This document shows, one piece after another, positions 34,476-44,939 of a stretch of 64,000 nucleotides of DNA. Position 1 is the stretch's first letter; the number at the start of each line of letters is the position of its first letter. The translations under genes and the position numbers were made by a program. The stretch is from Nemophila menziesii. Lineage: Eukaryota; Streptophyta; Magnoliopsida; Boraginales; Hydrophyllaceae. The stretch covers positions 79,760,224 through 79,824,223 of the forward strand of contig JARWIR010000002.1 of assembly GCA_029959085.1 (NCBI GenBank), given 5' to 3'. Under the pieces are notes generated by a model. That model was not told the DNA's origin and did not search any database. It saw only the letters and a list, made by a program, of their open reading frames with translations.

Positions 34476-35000
34476 GTAGGGGGTACGGTGTTGAATCATG
34501 CCATGTTTTACGGACTATTTTGATGTTAAACAAGTTCCGTCGGATATTATGCTTTTTATTTGTTGTTTTTATTTCCATGTAATGTTAATTCTTCATATAA
34601 TATTTTTTACTATCTATCATCTAATTACAAGTTGGGATTTTTATTTCCTATTTAAAATATTTAGTATATCACATTATTATTACATATCCTAAATTGTTTA
34701 ATTTTTTTGCTTTGCATTTGTAAATTACTACCTCCTATAGATAAAGATAGATAAAGGCCAAGAAAATCTTTCCACCAAAAGCAAGCTTCAAGCGATCCAA
34801 TTGTTAAATTAAATAAAAAAAAAATAAAGAGCCTCCAAACTGTCTAGTCAATCATTCAGGCAGATTGAGTGTATCAAAATGGAGCTTTGGAAGATGAAAA
34901 GGCTGAAAGGTGTATTAATCCCATCTACCCCCACCACATAATCCCAACGCATCTCACTATCCACCAACAGATTTCGAAAACCCTAACACAACCCACCACC

Positions 35001-35393
35001 ATGTCCAAGCTCTATGCTTCCGATTCTGAAAAATCTTCAATGGAGGAACAAGGTGATTCATTGAAGCAGCTTGTTAGACGCAGTCGGCGGAAAGCCAGCG
35101 CACCACGGAAGAAGAGAAGGATCTTCGAAGCTCCTCTCATGGACATAATCCCGATAGTAACACCGACCCCTCTTGCTGTTGTGTATTCCTCCGAAGACAT
35201 ACTTGCTTACGATGAGGAAACCCTAGAGCTTCCATGGATTGATCCACCACCGAAACTTGCGTTGCCATCCACTACACCACCGCCACTTGCTCTCCCATCG
35301 TCTTCAACAGCAACCCTTGCATTACCATGGACCACGGAAGCTGAAAACATGAAGGAGGGGGAGGAGATGAAAACCCCACATGAAGGTAATTAA
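35001..35393 (+). CDS. Hypothetical basic, proline-rich protein (130 aa)
   Basis: ATG 35001 sits in ACCACCATGTCC, a good plant start context; an upstream in-frame start at 34869 is less likely. Residues 25-42 include RRSRRKASAPRKKRR, a likely nuclear localisation signal. The C-terminal half has related proline motifs (LELPWIDPPP, LALPSTTPPP, LALPSSS, LALPWTT). No known domain is recognised. It lies between the transposase and Ulp1 genes and could be an accessory gene or a captured fragment. Confidence 0.45.
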   Translation: MSKLYASDSEKSSMEEQGDSLKQLVRRSRRKASAPRKKRRIFEAPLMDIIPIVTPTPLAVVYSSEDILAYDEETLELPWIDPPPKLALPSTTPPPLALPSSSTATLALPWTTEAENMKEGEEMKTPHEGN

Positions 35394-36214
35394 ATGGGAA
35401 TTTGGATATGGCTAGTAGTTATTAAATGTTTTGTGTGTTTTGTGTTGTTTTAAAAAGTATGTAAGGAATGGTGTGATACTGGTGAATTTTTGGAAGAAGA
35501 CAGTGGAAGAATCTATGGCCACCCACCATTTACACTTCTTTGTGTCTTCATCATCACCATCACACCCGTTATCTAGCTATGTTATCTCCATATATTTTCA
35601 TTTTCATATGTATTTCAATGTAGCTTTGTGTTGGTTTTTCAATGGTATCGTGTTTGTTTCTTCTAAATGAATTGGTTTGTAAAAGGTTTCTTCTATCCTA
35701 CTTCCACAAACTCACGCATGATGATAAAAACCTTTAAAAAAAATTGTTAGTTGTTAATTGATTCAATACGATTTTTTGTTTTAAAATGTAATTTTCATAT
35801 ATATTAAAAATCCAACCCACATGACACATTCAAGAAAGGAAACAAAATAATAGACATTACAATATTAAAATGATTAATTGATTTAAAAAAATAATAGAAT
35901 TTGGGGTTTTCATTCAAGAAAAATATATTCTTATCATTCAAATTTTTTGTTTTAAAATTTATTCGTATATAATATCTTTTATATCAATATGGGAGAATAT
36001 ATTTATATCCATACCACCCCATTCGTTTCTTGTTTCTTGTTCAAGACACCAGAACCTTGAAAAAAATACAAATATTAAAAATTAGCATGCATTAATAGAA
36101 AATAGAACAAACACAACCATTGCTAGGTAGTACTAATGGAAATGAAAAATCAAAACGAGAAAATTAAATAAACTTGCAACTAGAACAAACAAACAATACA
36201 ATCACTCACCCCTA
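35394..36214. other. AT-rich spacer, no gene seen
   Basis: The short open frame 35431-35670 has low-complexity S/H/F composition and no recognisable features. It probably includes the 3' untranslated regions of the convergent genes on either side. Confidence 0.35.
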
Positions 36215-36568
36215 TTATTTTAAAACAACCATCGCCATTAACACCATTACTAATACACAAAAGACATACATAACCCTTTTTAATTCGTCCACGGCCACTT
36301 CGGGTCTTGGCAATTCATGAGGGTGGTATAAGTCCTCTTGACGTGCCATTGTAGAAGATGATGCTTCGTTGTTGGATTCCAATGGATAACACCACCGGAA
36401 AAAACCGCAACCTCTCCAACAAGCAAAATAAAGAGCACCATAGTTACCCTTGTCTTGTCCTAAGGTAACGTAAGGGTGCAAATATCTTGGAGGTTTACAT
36501 TTGCATTTCAAGGGAGCCACACGAATCGAGTCACTAGCATCATGCTTTGTTGTTGAAGAGGAGCCCAT
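36215..36568 (-). CDS. Small GRF-zinc-finger protein with C-terminal membrane segment (gene 2, 117 aa)
   Basis: Start ATG at 36568 (MGSSSTTKHDAS); the longer open frame to 36781 upstream looks untranslated. Residues about 22-63 form a classical plant GRF finger: CKCKPPRYLHPYVT, GNYGALYFACWRGCGFFRWC, i.e. CxC, then C and GCGFFxWC. A linker with PHELPRPEV follows. The end (VMYVFCVLVMVLMAMVV) is a single hydrophobic helix, so a tail-anchored protein is likely. Plant genomes hold many such GRF-TM genes, often near transposons; their role is unknown. A 345-bp spacer separates it from the divergent ORF at 36914. Confidence 0.7.
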   Translation of the reverse strand: MGSSSTTKHDASDSIRVAPLKCKCKPPRYLHPYVTLGQDKGNYGALYFACWRGCGFFRWCYPLESNNEASSSTMARQEDLYHPHELPRPEVAVDELKRVMYVFCVLVMVLMAMVVLK

Positions 36569-36913
36569 CTCGATAAATTGTAAATTATAAAGTTTGAAAG
36601 AAGGATGGAAGTGAGGTGTGTTTTGGTGGGTGATAAAATCCCAAATATATAATCTATTAAAAAAAGTAACCGTTGGAGTGAATTGAATTGTCAAAAAATT
36701 CAAAATTTGTGTGTTGTCACATTGCCTTTTCTTGGAACCATAAAAGCATGCAAGAAAGGAAGGAAGGTACCTTACATTCACACGCCACCTTCTCCCTCTC
36801 CTATCTAAGTTTTTTAATATATTTTATTTTTTCTCACCTTCATTTGGTTATCCTTCACTACCAATTTCATCTTCCATTCCCTTACCTTTTTATCTTTCGA
36901 GCCATTAAAAAGC

Positions 36914-37459
36914 ATGACTCCAAATCCTCATTTATTCAAACCAAGACTCACTAAACAATACAATACACCAAGATGTTCAAGAAGAACAAGCTTCAAAAAG
37001 AGATACAAGAATTCTACAAAAAATACTAGTTGTTCATACCCTACCAAGACCAAGGATGATCTTGCAATAACCGAAGTTAAACAATGGGAACAAGACTCGT
37101 ATCCAAGGACTCCGGTAACAAGACTATCAAAAGGTAAATCAAAATCGGTTAATAATGTAGAATTGGTTAGTAACACAAGCACTACTACCCCCCTCCCATC
37201 TAATGACTCCTCCTCCTCATATAAGCCTTCACCCCTTACCTTGTCCTCTTCATCATCCGAGGAAATAAGTCTAAATAAACAAGTGAAGCCGGATAATGTT
37301 CCCAGACACGATGGAGTGGATACTCTAGTTCGTGATCTTGGTGGCGAAGGGGTAATGTTCGGGATTTTAAAACAAATCCTTGAAAGCATAAGTCGCATAG
37401 AGAAGGAAGTGGTGATCATAAAGTCTCGTTTCGAAGAAAGAGAACAAGACGGTTTGTAG
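36914..37459 (+). CDS. Hypothetical protein with C-terminal coiled coil (181 aa)
   Basis: ATG 36914 opens a basic N-terminus rich in K/R/S/T, a serine-rich middle (about 95-122) and a C-terminus with heptad spacing (VMFGILKQILESISRIEK...VIIKSRFEERE). No known domain. It is divergent from GRF gene 2. The minus-strand ORF over the same bases is a shadow. Confidence 0.4.
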   Translation: MTPNPHLFKPRLTKQYNTPRCSRRTSFKKRYKNSTKNTSCSYPTKTKDDLAITEVKQWEQDSYPRTPVTRLSKGKSKSVNNVELVSNTSTTTPLPSNDSSSSYKPSPLTLSSSSSEEISLNKQVKPDNVPRHDGVDTLVRDLGGEGVMFGILKQILESISRIEKEVVIIKSRFEEREQDGL

Positions 37460-38268
37460 TTTGTTTCCATTTGTTCATCATTATTGTTAGTTAGTTTAAG
37501 CATATCATGTTTGTTAGTTTAAGCATATCATGTATCTTGTTTTAGTTTGCTTGTATGGTCGTTAAGGGAGATGGATCTCTAGTTTTTTTATCACTAACGT
37601 ATTGTATTATGTATTGTATTTGCATTATTTTTATTTGTAGAATTGGAGTATGTTTGGTTAACAAGGTGTATAACTAAAATATTACAAAAGTTTCATATAT
37701 TGCAAAACCACCCCAAAAAAACGAAAATATACAAAACTACACTAACATTACTATCCACTTGTAAAACGACCCCCATTGGTTCATAAAAACATAAAAAATA
37801 CATTAAGGCCCAAGTAAAGGTACTTTTAAACCCACTCCACTTTTCACTAGTACCAAAAAGCCCCAAAGATAACTTTCTTAAAATACAAAACAACCCCAAA
37901 TGCTCAAAGACATAACAAAGTGCACCACTGTTTCGCAAAAACTAACAAAAACCAATATTACACCCAAACAGTAATAAACACCAACCACTGTTAAAGTTTA
38001 AATCCACCCTCTTTTATCTGTACAAATTAGCATAGGCAACAAGTTAGAACGAGTAGGCTCGGTTCGACACTAGAAACTGACTTCGTATTGTCACCCCGAT
38101 GAACTGGGAGACGTCACGCAAGTCAGCCAGGAGCCTCCCACTACCCGCTCGTAACTCATAACCAATGCCCTTTTTGACAGACAAACACAAGGTAACTTAA
38201 ACAGTACATTACATTACATCACTTACAAAAAAGAAACCCAATAAAAAAAAAGGAAATGTAGACAAAAG
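37460..38268. other. Spacer with a possible extra minus-strand exon
   Basis: Mostly AT-rich. At about 38043-38175 on the minus strand an open frame reads GIGYELRAGSGRLLADLRDV and then IGVTIRSQFLVSN, with coding-like codon use and unusually high GC. I could not connect it to the Ulp1 gene by good splice sites. It may be another fragment. Confidence 0.35.
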
Positions 38269-41200
38269 CTAATCCCTCTCTTCCATCCAATTCTTCATCT
38301 GGTTGCTATTCGATCTAAATAGAAACTGTGCTAACTCGAAACGCTTACCTTCTGATTCGGAACTCCTCCACTCTATTCGTCTAAAAGGAAAGCGCATCAT
38401 TGTGCAAACGTGAATGGCACAGTCATTCATGTTACATTGGTATGGTGCCCAATCAGCTACAACGTGAGCGAAACCGACAAGACGGGGGGCCCGACGACCC
38501 GTGTTAACATAATCAATCCAGTCCTGAAACTTTTCAGTCTTCAAGAACAAGAAACTCACCATGTTAGCAAATATCAAAAAATGAAGTTACAAAATACAAG
38601 TGACTTACAAGATATTCATAACGCTGCAAATAAGCCGCTCCCGGGCCCCTACGCGGCATTAGCGTATCGCAAATAATTCTCTTCGACTTCTCAAAATCTA
38701 TGATATATAACAACCAATGCTTCTCCCCGTTGTTAACGGGAATAAATACCTGTCATCATAAAAAAGACAGAAAAAAGTTAGAAAAATAAAATAACAGATA
38801 TTGGGATAAACCAGAACATTTACTTACTTGTTTGACATCTTTGAAATCCCCCGTGAACCTCTCTACCCCGTAAAACAGATTCGATAGCTCAAAGTTTGTT
38901 TTCGAACCATTCATAAGATGTGTCTAACAAAAAAAAACAAGCATATCCATTAAAAACAATAATTAAGTATTAAAATATTAAAAAGGCTGTAAAATTATAC
39001 CGCCAGGTACGTAGGCATAAACCACCGATAGCAACGGTGATCGTTAATCCTCTCATCTAGGCACAACTGCTCCACACATAGATCGATGACCTGAAATGAA
39101 GAAATTCAATTAAACACAACTAGAAAAAACATAACAACTAAAACCTAAACCTGTTTACTCACGTCTGCAGATACAAATGCTCCCGGTTCCAGTAGTTCAC
39201 GGAGGTGTATCCGTGACAGGTGATAATGCTCGTAAACTATGACCAATTCCCTACACACAAACAAATCAATACAAATTAATTATATACATAATACATTCCG
39301 AAAATCAAAATACTTACTGAGGGGGGTACTTCTTGTTCAAAAAGAATTTACGTAATGCCATATCATCCTCCATTAACTTTCTCCCGAACTCTGAGAAATC
39401 GTTTCCCGTCCCACGAAGCAATCCACGAGCCCTGGTACGAGGGCCCCTCCTCGAGCTAGACCCCACAACAGATTTACCGCCTCGTGTAGTTGAAGTGGGG
39501 GTTTCGAGCGGAGTGGGTTCGGGGGACACACGCGGACTAGGAATAGGACTAGGAATTGGTGACTCGTGTGGTGAAGGTATAGGGGATTCTCGTGGTGGGG
39601 ACCGCGTTGGTTCAGGTTGTGTTTTCTCACGAACCGAAGAATCTGCCATTGAGGAACTCCTTCGAGGGGTGTGTATTTGATGGCTAATGTCCATGGGTTC
39701 AACACTAGGAACCGGGCCTCGACCAACCGCCTCTACTAACTTCCGCATCAAACACAAAGCCTCTTGCAATTCTTCTCTACGAACGTAGTCATTCTTCGGC
39801 TTTCCCCTAGCCGAAGATGTGTATAAACCTTTGGCAACCTCATTCTCCTCGGGCCCCGTCTCCTCCACCGGTTTTCTATCAAATAACCCAAACCTACAAT
39901 TCCTGAAATTCTCACCCCCGTACCGCTCCAAGAAATCCACTTTGCGCTTAGTGGACAACGTAGTCCAATTCTTACAAAAAGGCAACTCCCGTGGTACCGC
40001 AGTGTGTTTCGCTGCTCTTTGGACATACTGGAGGAACAACACCTATAACCCAAATACCAAATACACATTAGAAAATATATAGAAACTATAAAGCATTACA
40101 AATAAAGATACTAAGATGTGCATACCTGTAATACATACACACAACCGTTAAAGTACTTCGTAGCCAAGTCAGGGGAGGCGGCCTTAAATTCAGCAATACC
40201 TCTCACGATTCCGTTGTAAATGAGATAACACCAATTGTAAGTAGGGATCAATTTCGGGTCCTTAATGGCAAAAAACAGTGACTCGTCTACACCATGAGTG
40301 CTGGTGGGTGCAATGAAATAACCATAGACATACATAACAAAGAGTTGCTTAAACACGTCCCCGTGAGACCTACAAGCTAACAACAATTCCTCTACTCTAG
40401 GCAACCTAACCACACTCGAGCTTACCCAATAACCGGCAAACATCATCTCTAAATCTCTAAAAACTTGGCAAGGAATACCATCCAAGGGGGGAACACTACC
40501 CCTCCTTGGCAAACCTAAGACTCTTTCTACATCTAAAGAAGAAAAACCTAGCATACTACCACACAAGTTAAAACAACTAGACTCTACATCGAATATCTCT
40601 GTCATAAATTGACAGATTTGATACTTAATTACCGATTTAGGAAAATCCAAGAAACCACCAAACCCGATTTCTTGAACCGCTTCCCGTTGTTCGTCGGTCA
40701 ACCTTATAGACATCTTACTGATTTTGGTCAGGGATAGCTTGGTAACAAGCTTAACCCCCGCCTGTAAAACGTTGAACAAGAAAAAATCAAAAGTAATTAC
40801 ACTAAATCAAAAAAAGTAAACAAAAAAGGAAAGTAAACAAAACTCACATTATCTTCTTCCTCCGCCTCGGTGGAGTTAATCGAGACACTTTCCGGTTGAT
40901 GGACACTTTCTCTAGCCGCGTTCTCGTAAAACTCTTTCTCACGAGGACCCAACTTGTGATACCTGGTCCGTATAGAATGCAAGTTCACCGGCATGTTGGG
41001 AAAGTTTGATCTGAACTCGGTCTCCATTAAGTTCCTAGGTAAAACACGAAAATCATAGTAAAGTAAGATGTCTAAAATTATACACAAAGAATAAAACCAA
41101 CAAGGGAATACTTACACGTAATACTCAAGCCCGCTCATCACACCCCTGGTTTCTTGTCCACTTGATCTGCAATCAGTTAACACCACATATAATTATTTAT

Positions 41201-41912
41201 ATTCAACTGTTAAAGAAAGTCTAAAGATGATCTTACATATTACATTCATTACCACTCAAATTCCATAATATATCTACTATGACACTATAATACCTCTTTA
41301 AAACATAATTTAAATACAACCCCAACACCCCCACAATCCTTACCCCAAATTAACTGTAAAAATTTAACAACTTCATTGAAATCAAATTTTAGAATATATG
41401 ATACCTTACACTATACTTACCCCAAATTCAGTGTGCAATTTAATCAACTATAGTACAATCCCAAATAATAACCAAATTTTTATACCTATACACATAACAT
41501 AACACTTAATCTCGCAACAATTAGAACCCAAAACCAATTAAAACACTAATTCAATAAATTACTCCTACACATTTGACTACACTAAACAAATTAAATGAAA
41601 TTATTGCAACAACAAAATTGGCCCAATTAAAAAACAACAATCTTAACCAAACCTTAACAATTTGAAAAAAAAATTGTGAAATCATTTCGAAAAAAAATTT
41701 GATTCCACAATTCGAAATAAAAATTCCAAATAACATACTAAAATCCTAATTCAATGTTAAATACAAAAGCTTTGCCTCGGATTACATTAATAGATTAATT
41801 TTTTTTTTATATAAAAAACCCTAAATCAATTTTTTGATACCAAAAAAATTAAAGCTTATGGTTACCTTCTCTTTGAAGTAGAGCCCTTCCTCTTAGATGA
41901 AGATTCCGACAT
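38269..41912 (-). CDS. Ulp1-like C48 SUMO protease, 10 exons, 776 aa
   Basis: Proposed exons: 41912-41866, 41166-41116, 41034-40848, 40761-40126, 40042-39318, 39250-39163, 39090-39001, 38923-38828, 38749-38609, 38538-38269. All introns are GT-AG, several with GTAAGT donors, and the phases close to 777 codons. Exon 1 is basic (MSESSSKRKGSTSKR). Exon 4 carries the N-terminal domain typical of plant transposon Ulp1 proteins (VESSCFNLCGSMLGFSSLDV, ERVLGLP). Exon 5 ends in an S/P/T-rich linker with 'SPIPSP' repeats. Peptidase: QVFIPV, His in EKHWLLYIIDF, Asp in IICDTLM, Gln and Cys in YQCNMNDCAIHV, so the H-D-Q-C set is complete. It would cleave SUMO or SUMO-like tails. It converges on the FAR1-type transposase gene, as expected for MULE cargo. 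Confidence 0.85.
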
Positions 41913-42420
41913 GATGGAAGAGGGTGTAGAGGAATTTGGTGCCGAAAATGATGGTGAGAAGGTTCTTCACGGCGCCGAGATGATTGTGATGGTAGGTGAT
42001 GATGATGATGAGATAGAGGCGTCGAGAAGGATGGTAGGTGATGTTTCTCACGGTTGGGTTGTTGATTACTTCCGGTGCGGTGCTTCAGCAAGACGGGGCT
42101 TTAGCTTCCGACGGAGATGGTGAAACGAGGAGAGAGAAACAGGCGTGCGTGGATGGAGAAGAGAGAGGGTGAATACATCAGTCAACAAGGTAAGAAGAGA
42201 GAGAAAATCACGTGCATATCACGTGATGCTGGAATAAAAGCATTAATAAAAAATCAAAATGCTATACGAGTGACACGTGGCGAAATCATTCAAAATATGT
42301 ACATTTCAAACCTGGAGAAATCCAAACGAAAAAATACACCACAACTGGAAAAAAATGAAAATGAAGTCATGCTATCAAACGAAAATATACACTACGTACC
42401 AAGGGTAGAATTGTAAAACA
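41913..42420. promoter_or_regulatory. Upstream region of the Ulp1 gene and putative right end of the large MULE
   Basis: Holds the promoter and 5' leader of the minus-strand Ulp1 gene; short ORFs (41911-42123, 42117-42416) are judged chance. It contains GACACGTGGC (42272-42281) and the inverted similarity to the 28.1-28.4 kb region. No sharp TATA box. Confidence 0.4.
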
Positions 42421-43109
42421 CCATACAAACGAATTTTTTTCATATTTTAATTGTTTGTCCAACGAAAAATTACCCATGACCCTAATTAAATCAAACTCAT
42501 AAAGTAGCTTTATGCAGAATATATTTAGATTCCCACAAAATCTTGTCAACTCAAGGACAAGTAAGTAATTTCATAATATATCTTTTTGAATTTTTTTATT
42601 TAATTATCATACGTTGGGAGCATGGAAGAAGTCCTCTGAGTTGGATGCTTGGAAATATAGTATGACCGCATCTTTTTTTATAGTATTTGCCTTTATGTCA
42701 TTATTAATGTAACACATTTCAGAAGAAAAAGAAAGCATATATAAAATTTTAAATAAGAATATAATAATATAAATGCCTTAAATTATGCATGCGTCTAAAG
42801 GATCATTGAAAAACGGTTAAGAATTCCCATAGCAGCCATTAGTCTTTCCTAAGTTCTCTCTAAAACAAAAACATGACAATTTCCAAAGTTCGCCATTGTT
42901 AATTCAGAAGAATATCTAATCGATTTTTACAAGATCTTTGTCTTCAGATAAACCAAAGATTAATTTCGAAATTTTAGAGATTAATATCAAAACTAGGTTG
43001 GAAGTCAATTTGAGAAAGAAAATCGTTGGGGTGACCTAGGCTAGGCCACCATTGCCAAAGGGTGCTGTTGTTGGCTAAGGAAAAAGCCTCCAATTTGGTT
43101 ATCTCGATA
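42421..43109. other. AT-rich upstream region of the RabA gene
   Basis: No gene. It presumably contains the RabA promoter and 5' leader. Confidence 0.4.
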
Positions 43110-43998
43110 ATGTCGAATTTATATGGAGATTTTAATCAAAAGATTGATTATGTATTTAAGGTTGTATTAATAGGAGATTCTGCTGTTGGAAAATCTCAGC
43201 TTCTGGCAAGATTTGCAAGGAATGAGTTTACATTGGATTCAAAGGCTACAATTGGTGTCGAATTCCAAACAAAAACTCTTTTAATTGATAACAAAACCGT
43301 TAAAGCACAGATTTGGGATACTGCTGGCCAAGAAAGGTATGTTTTTCTAAATTAATCTACAAAATTCTAATTTATACAAAATATTTTGTGAATTCTGTTG
43401 GATACTAAGAAGTGGAAATGAATAAATTAGAAATATTGATTGTTACGGACTAAAACAATTATTAATAAATAATTTGCTGACCATTTTAATTTTTTACAAA
43501 TTTCTAAAGATAAAAGTAGGGTTTTGAATCAATTCTTTATTTTATCTCAGGTATAGAGCAGTGACAAGTGCATACTATCGTGGTGCTGTTGGAGCAATGT
43601 TAGTCTACGACTTAACAAAACGTCAATCATTTGACCATATGGCAAGGTGGCTTGAAGAACTACGAGGCCATGCAGATAAAAACATTGTCATAATGCTAAT
43701 TGGTAATAAATGTGATTTAGGAAGTCTAAGAGCAGTACCAACTGAAGATGCACAAGAATTTGCAGAAAGAGAGAATCTATATTTTATGGAAACATCCGCA
43801 CTTGAATCCACGAATGTTGAAAATGCATTCATGAGAGTCTTAACGGAAATATATAGGATTATAAGTAAGAAAACACTGAATGCTAATGAACCGATCAACT
43901 ATGGATCAGTATCATCTTTAAAAGGGACAAGGATTATTGTTCCAGGCCAGGATTCAGATTCGGGGGGAAGACAAGGTGGGTGTTGCATGTCTCAGTGA
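43110..43998 (+). CDS. RabA4-like (Rab11-class) small GTPase, two exons, 224 aa
   Basis: Exons 43110-43336 and 43551-43998; the intron GTATGT...ATCTCAG splits the Arg codon of GQERYRA, the usual place in plant RabA genes. ATG 43110 ([15 protein letters not shown]) is preferred over the in-frame ATG 43062 because it matches family length. Motifs: P-loop GDSAVGKS, effector loop TIGVEF, WDTAGQE, GNKCDL and ETSAL. The C-terminus GGCCMSQ has two cysteines for geranylgeranylation. RabA4 proteins act at the trans-Golgi/early endosome in polarised secretion; the RabA4 subclass is judged from the tail ([11 protein letters not shown]). The frame is intact, with every catalytic motif, so this is the best host gene in the window. 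Confidence 0.93.
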
Positions 43999-44935
43999 TT
44001 TAATTATCCCCTTGGAAAATTTATTCAACTTCTTGTTCATTAAGGGATATTTTATAGTAAGTATGGCTTTCATTTCTAAAGTAGGAAGGTTCGAAAATCT
44101 AGGAAGAAATACGATTGGATGGATATGTAGACGACTGAAGTTCTCATATGAAAGTAATAATCTGTTAGTCTACATTTGCTTCAGATCAACTTGTACATTG
44201 GAATATTTTCAATTCAACATCCAGAAAGCATACATTAAAAGAGATACTTTTAGCTATCTGATTTTCTGTTTCCTGCACGATTATATTGTGGTCTTTGTCC
44301 ATATGTTGTGCAAAACCTCTTTTGTCCTTGCTTTTGAGTCTTAAGATGATATGTTCTTAGCATAGGACTATACAGTACCCTGTTTGTTAAAGGATCCCAC
44401 GGTTTACAACAAAAATGTATGTGTATTGGCTCTTTGATTGAGAGATCCGTTGTTTTGAGTGCATGTGTTTGGTGTCCCTCCCTTATTTCAAAACAGTAAA
44501 ATGTTAGGCTTATCTCTTCCATAATTAACCCATTGTTGGATATTGATATAGTATAACACAAGTCTGGAATTTGGATATTGATATAGTATAACACAAGTCT
44601 GGAACACAAAACTATTACTTTGCGCTTTTTGTATATACCACACCACCCTCATCGATCCTTCGTGTGTGTTGTTTTCCACTAATTAGAATTCTCCGCTTAC
44701 TTTTGAGGTTTTTAATCTCCGTTGAAATTCAACGATGATGACTCAAAAGTGCAGTTATTTTACTTAAATGATTAGGAAATTAATCCTCTATTTAGCTAGT
44801 TTTTAGTGAATATTGTAATTTATGTTCCATCCATATTAATGCATAGTATCTTTTTTGTTTTGTCATGTTACAAAATAGACCAACTTTACCTTACGCTACT
44901 TTTACCACATAATTTGTTGAGATCATTATAACTTA
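43999..44935. other. RabA 3' region and spacer with a 34-bp direct duplication
   Basis: No further gene. A perfect 34-bp direct repeat starting TTGGATATTGATATAGTATA lies at 44536-44569 and 44571-44604. Confidence 0.6.
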
Positions 44936-44939
44936 GCGA

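Larger units (their letters stand above)
28114..42419. mobile_element. Candidate 14.3-kb FAR1-class MULE carrying Ulp1 and GRF-finger genes
   Basis: The proposed unit has a complete FAR1/MULE transposase gene (+) near one end and a complete Ulp1 protease gene (-) near the other, with small accessory genes between. The left end GGGTTTTACTGTTATACCCT matches the inverted right end GTGTTTTACAATTCTACCCT at most positions. A second inverted match (TTTTTTCGTTCGAATG...GCCACATGTCA at about 28300 against TTTTTTCGTTTGGATT...GCCACGTGTCA near 42270-42330) lies further in. No clear 9-bp duplication is visible, so the boundaries are tentative. The alternative is a cluster of independent domesticated genes. 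Confidence 0.42.

Noticed and set aside
34869..35000. Upstream start for the 35001 ORF
   Set aside because: Poor context, low-complexity peptide; ATG 35001 has a better context and gives a compact protein.
36928..37503. 191-codon minus-strand ORF opposite the 36914 ORF
   Set aside because: Shadow of the serine-rich plus-strand ORF; hydrophobic, no motif.
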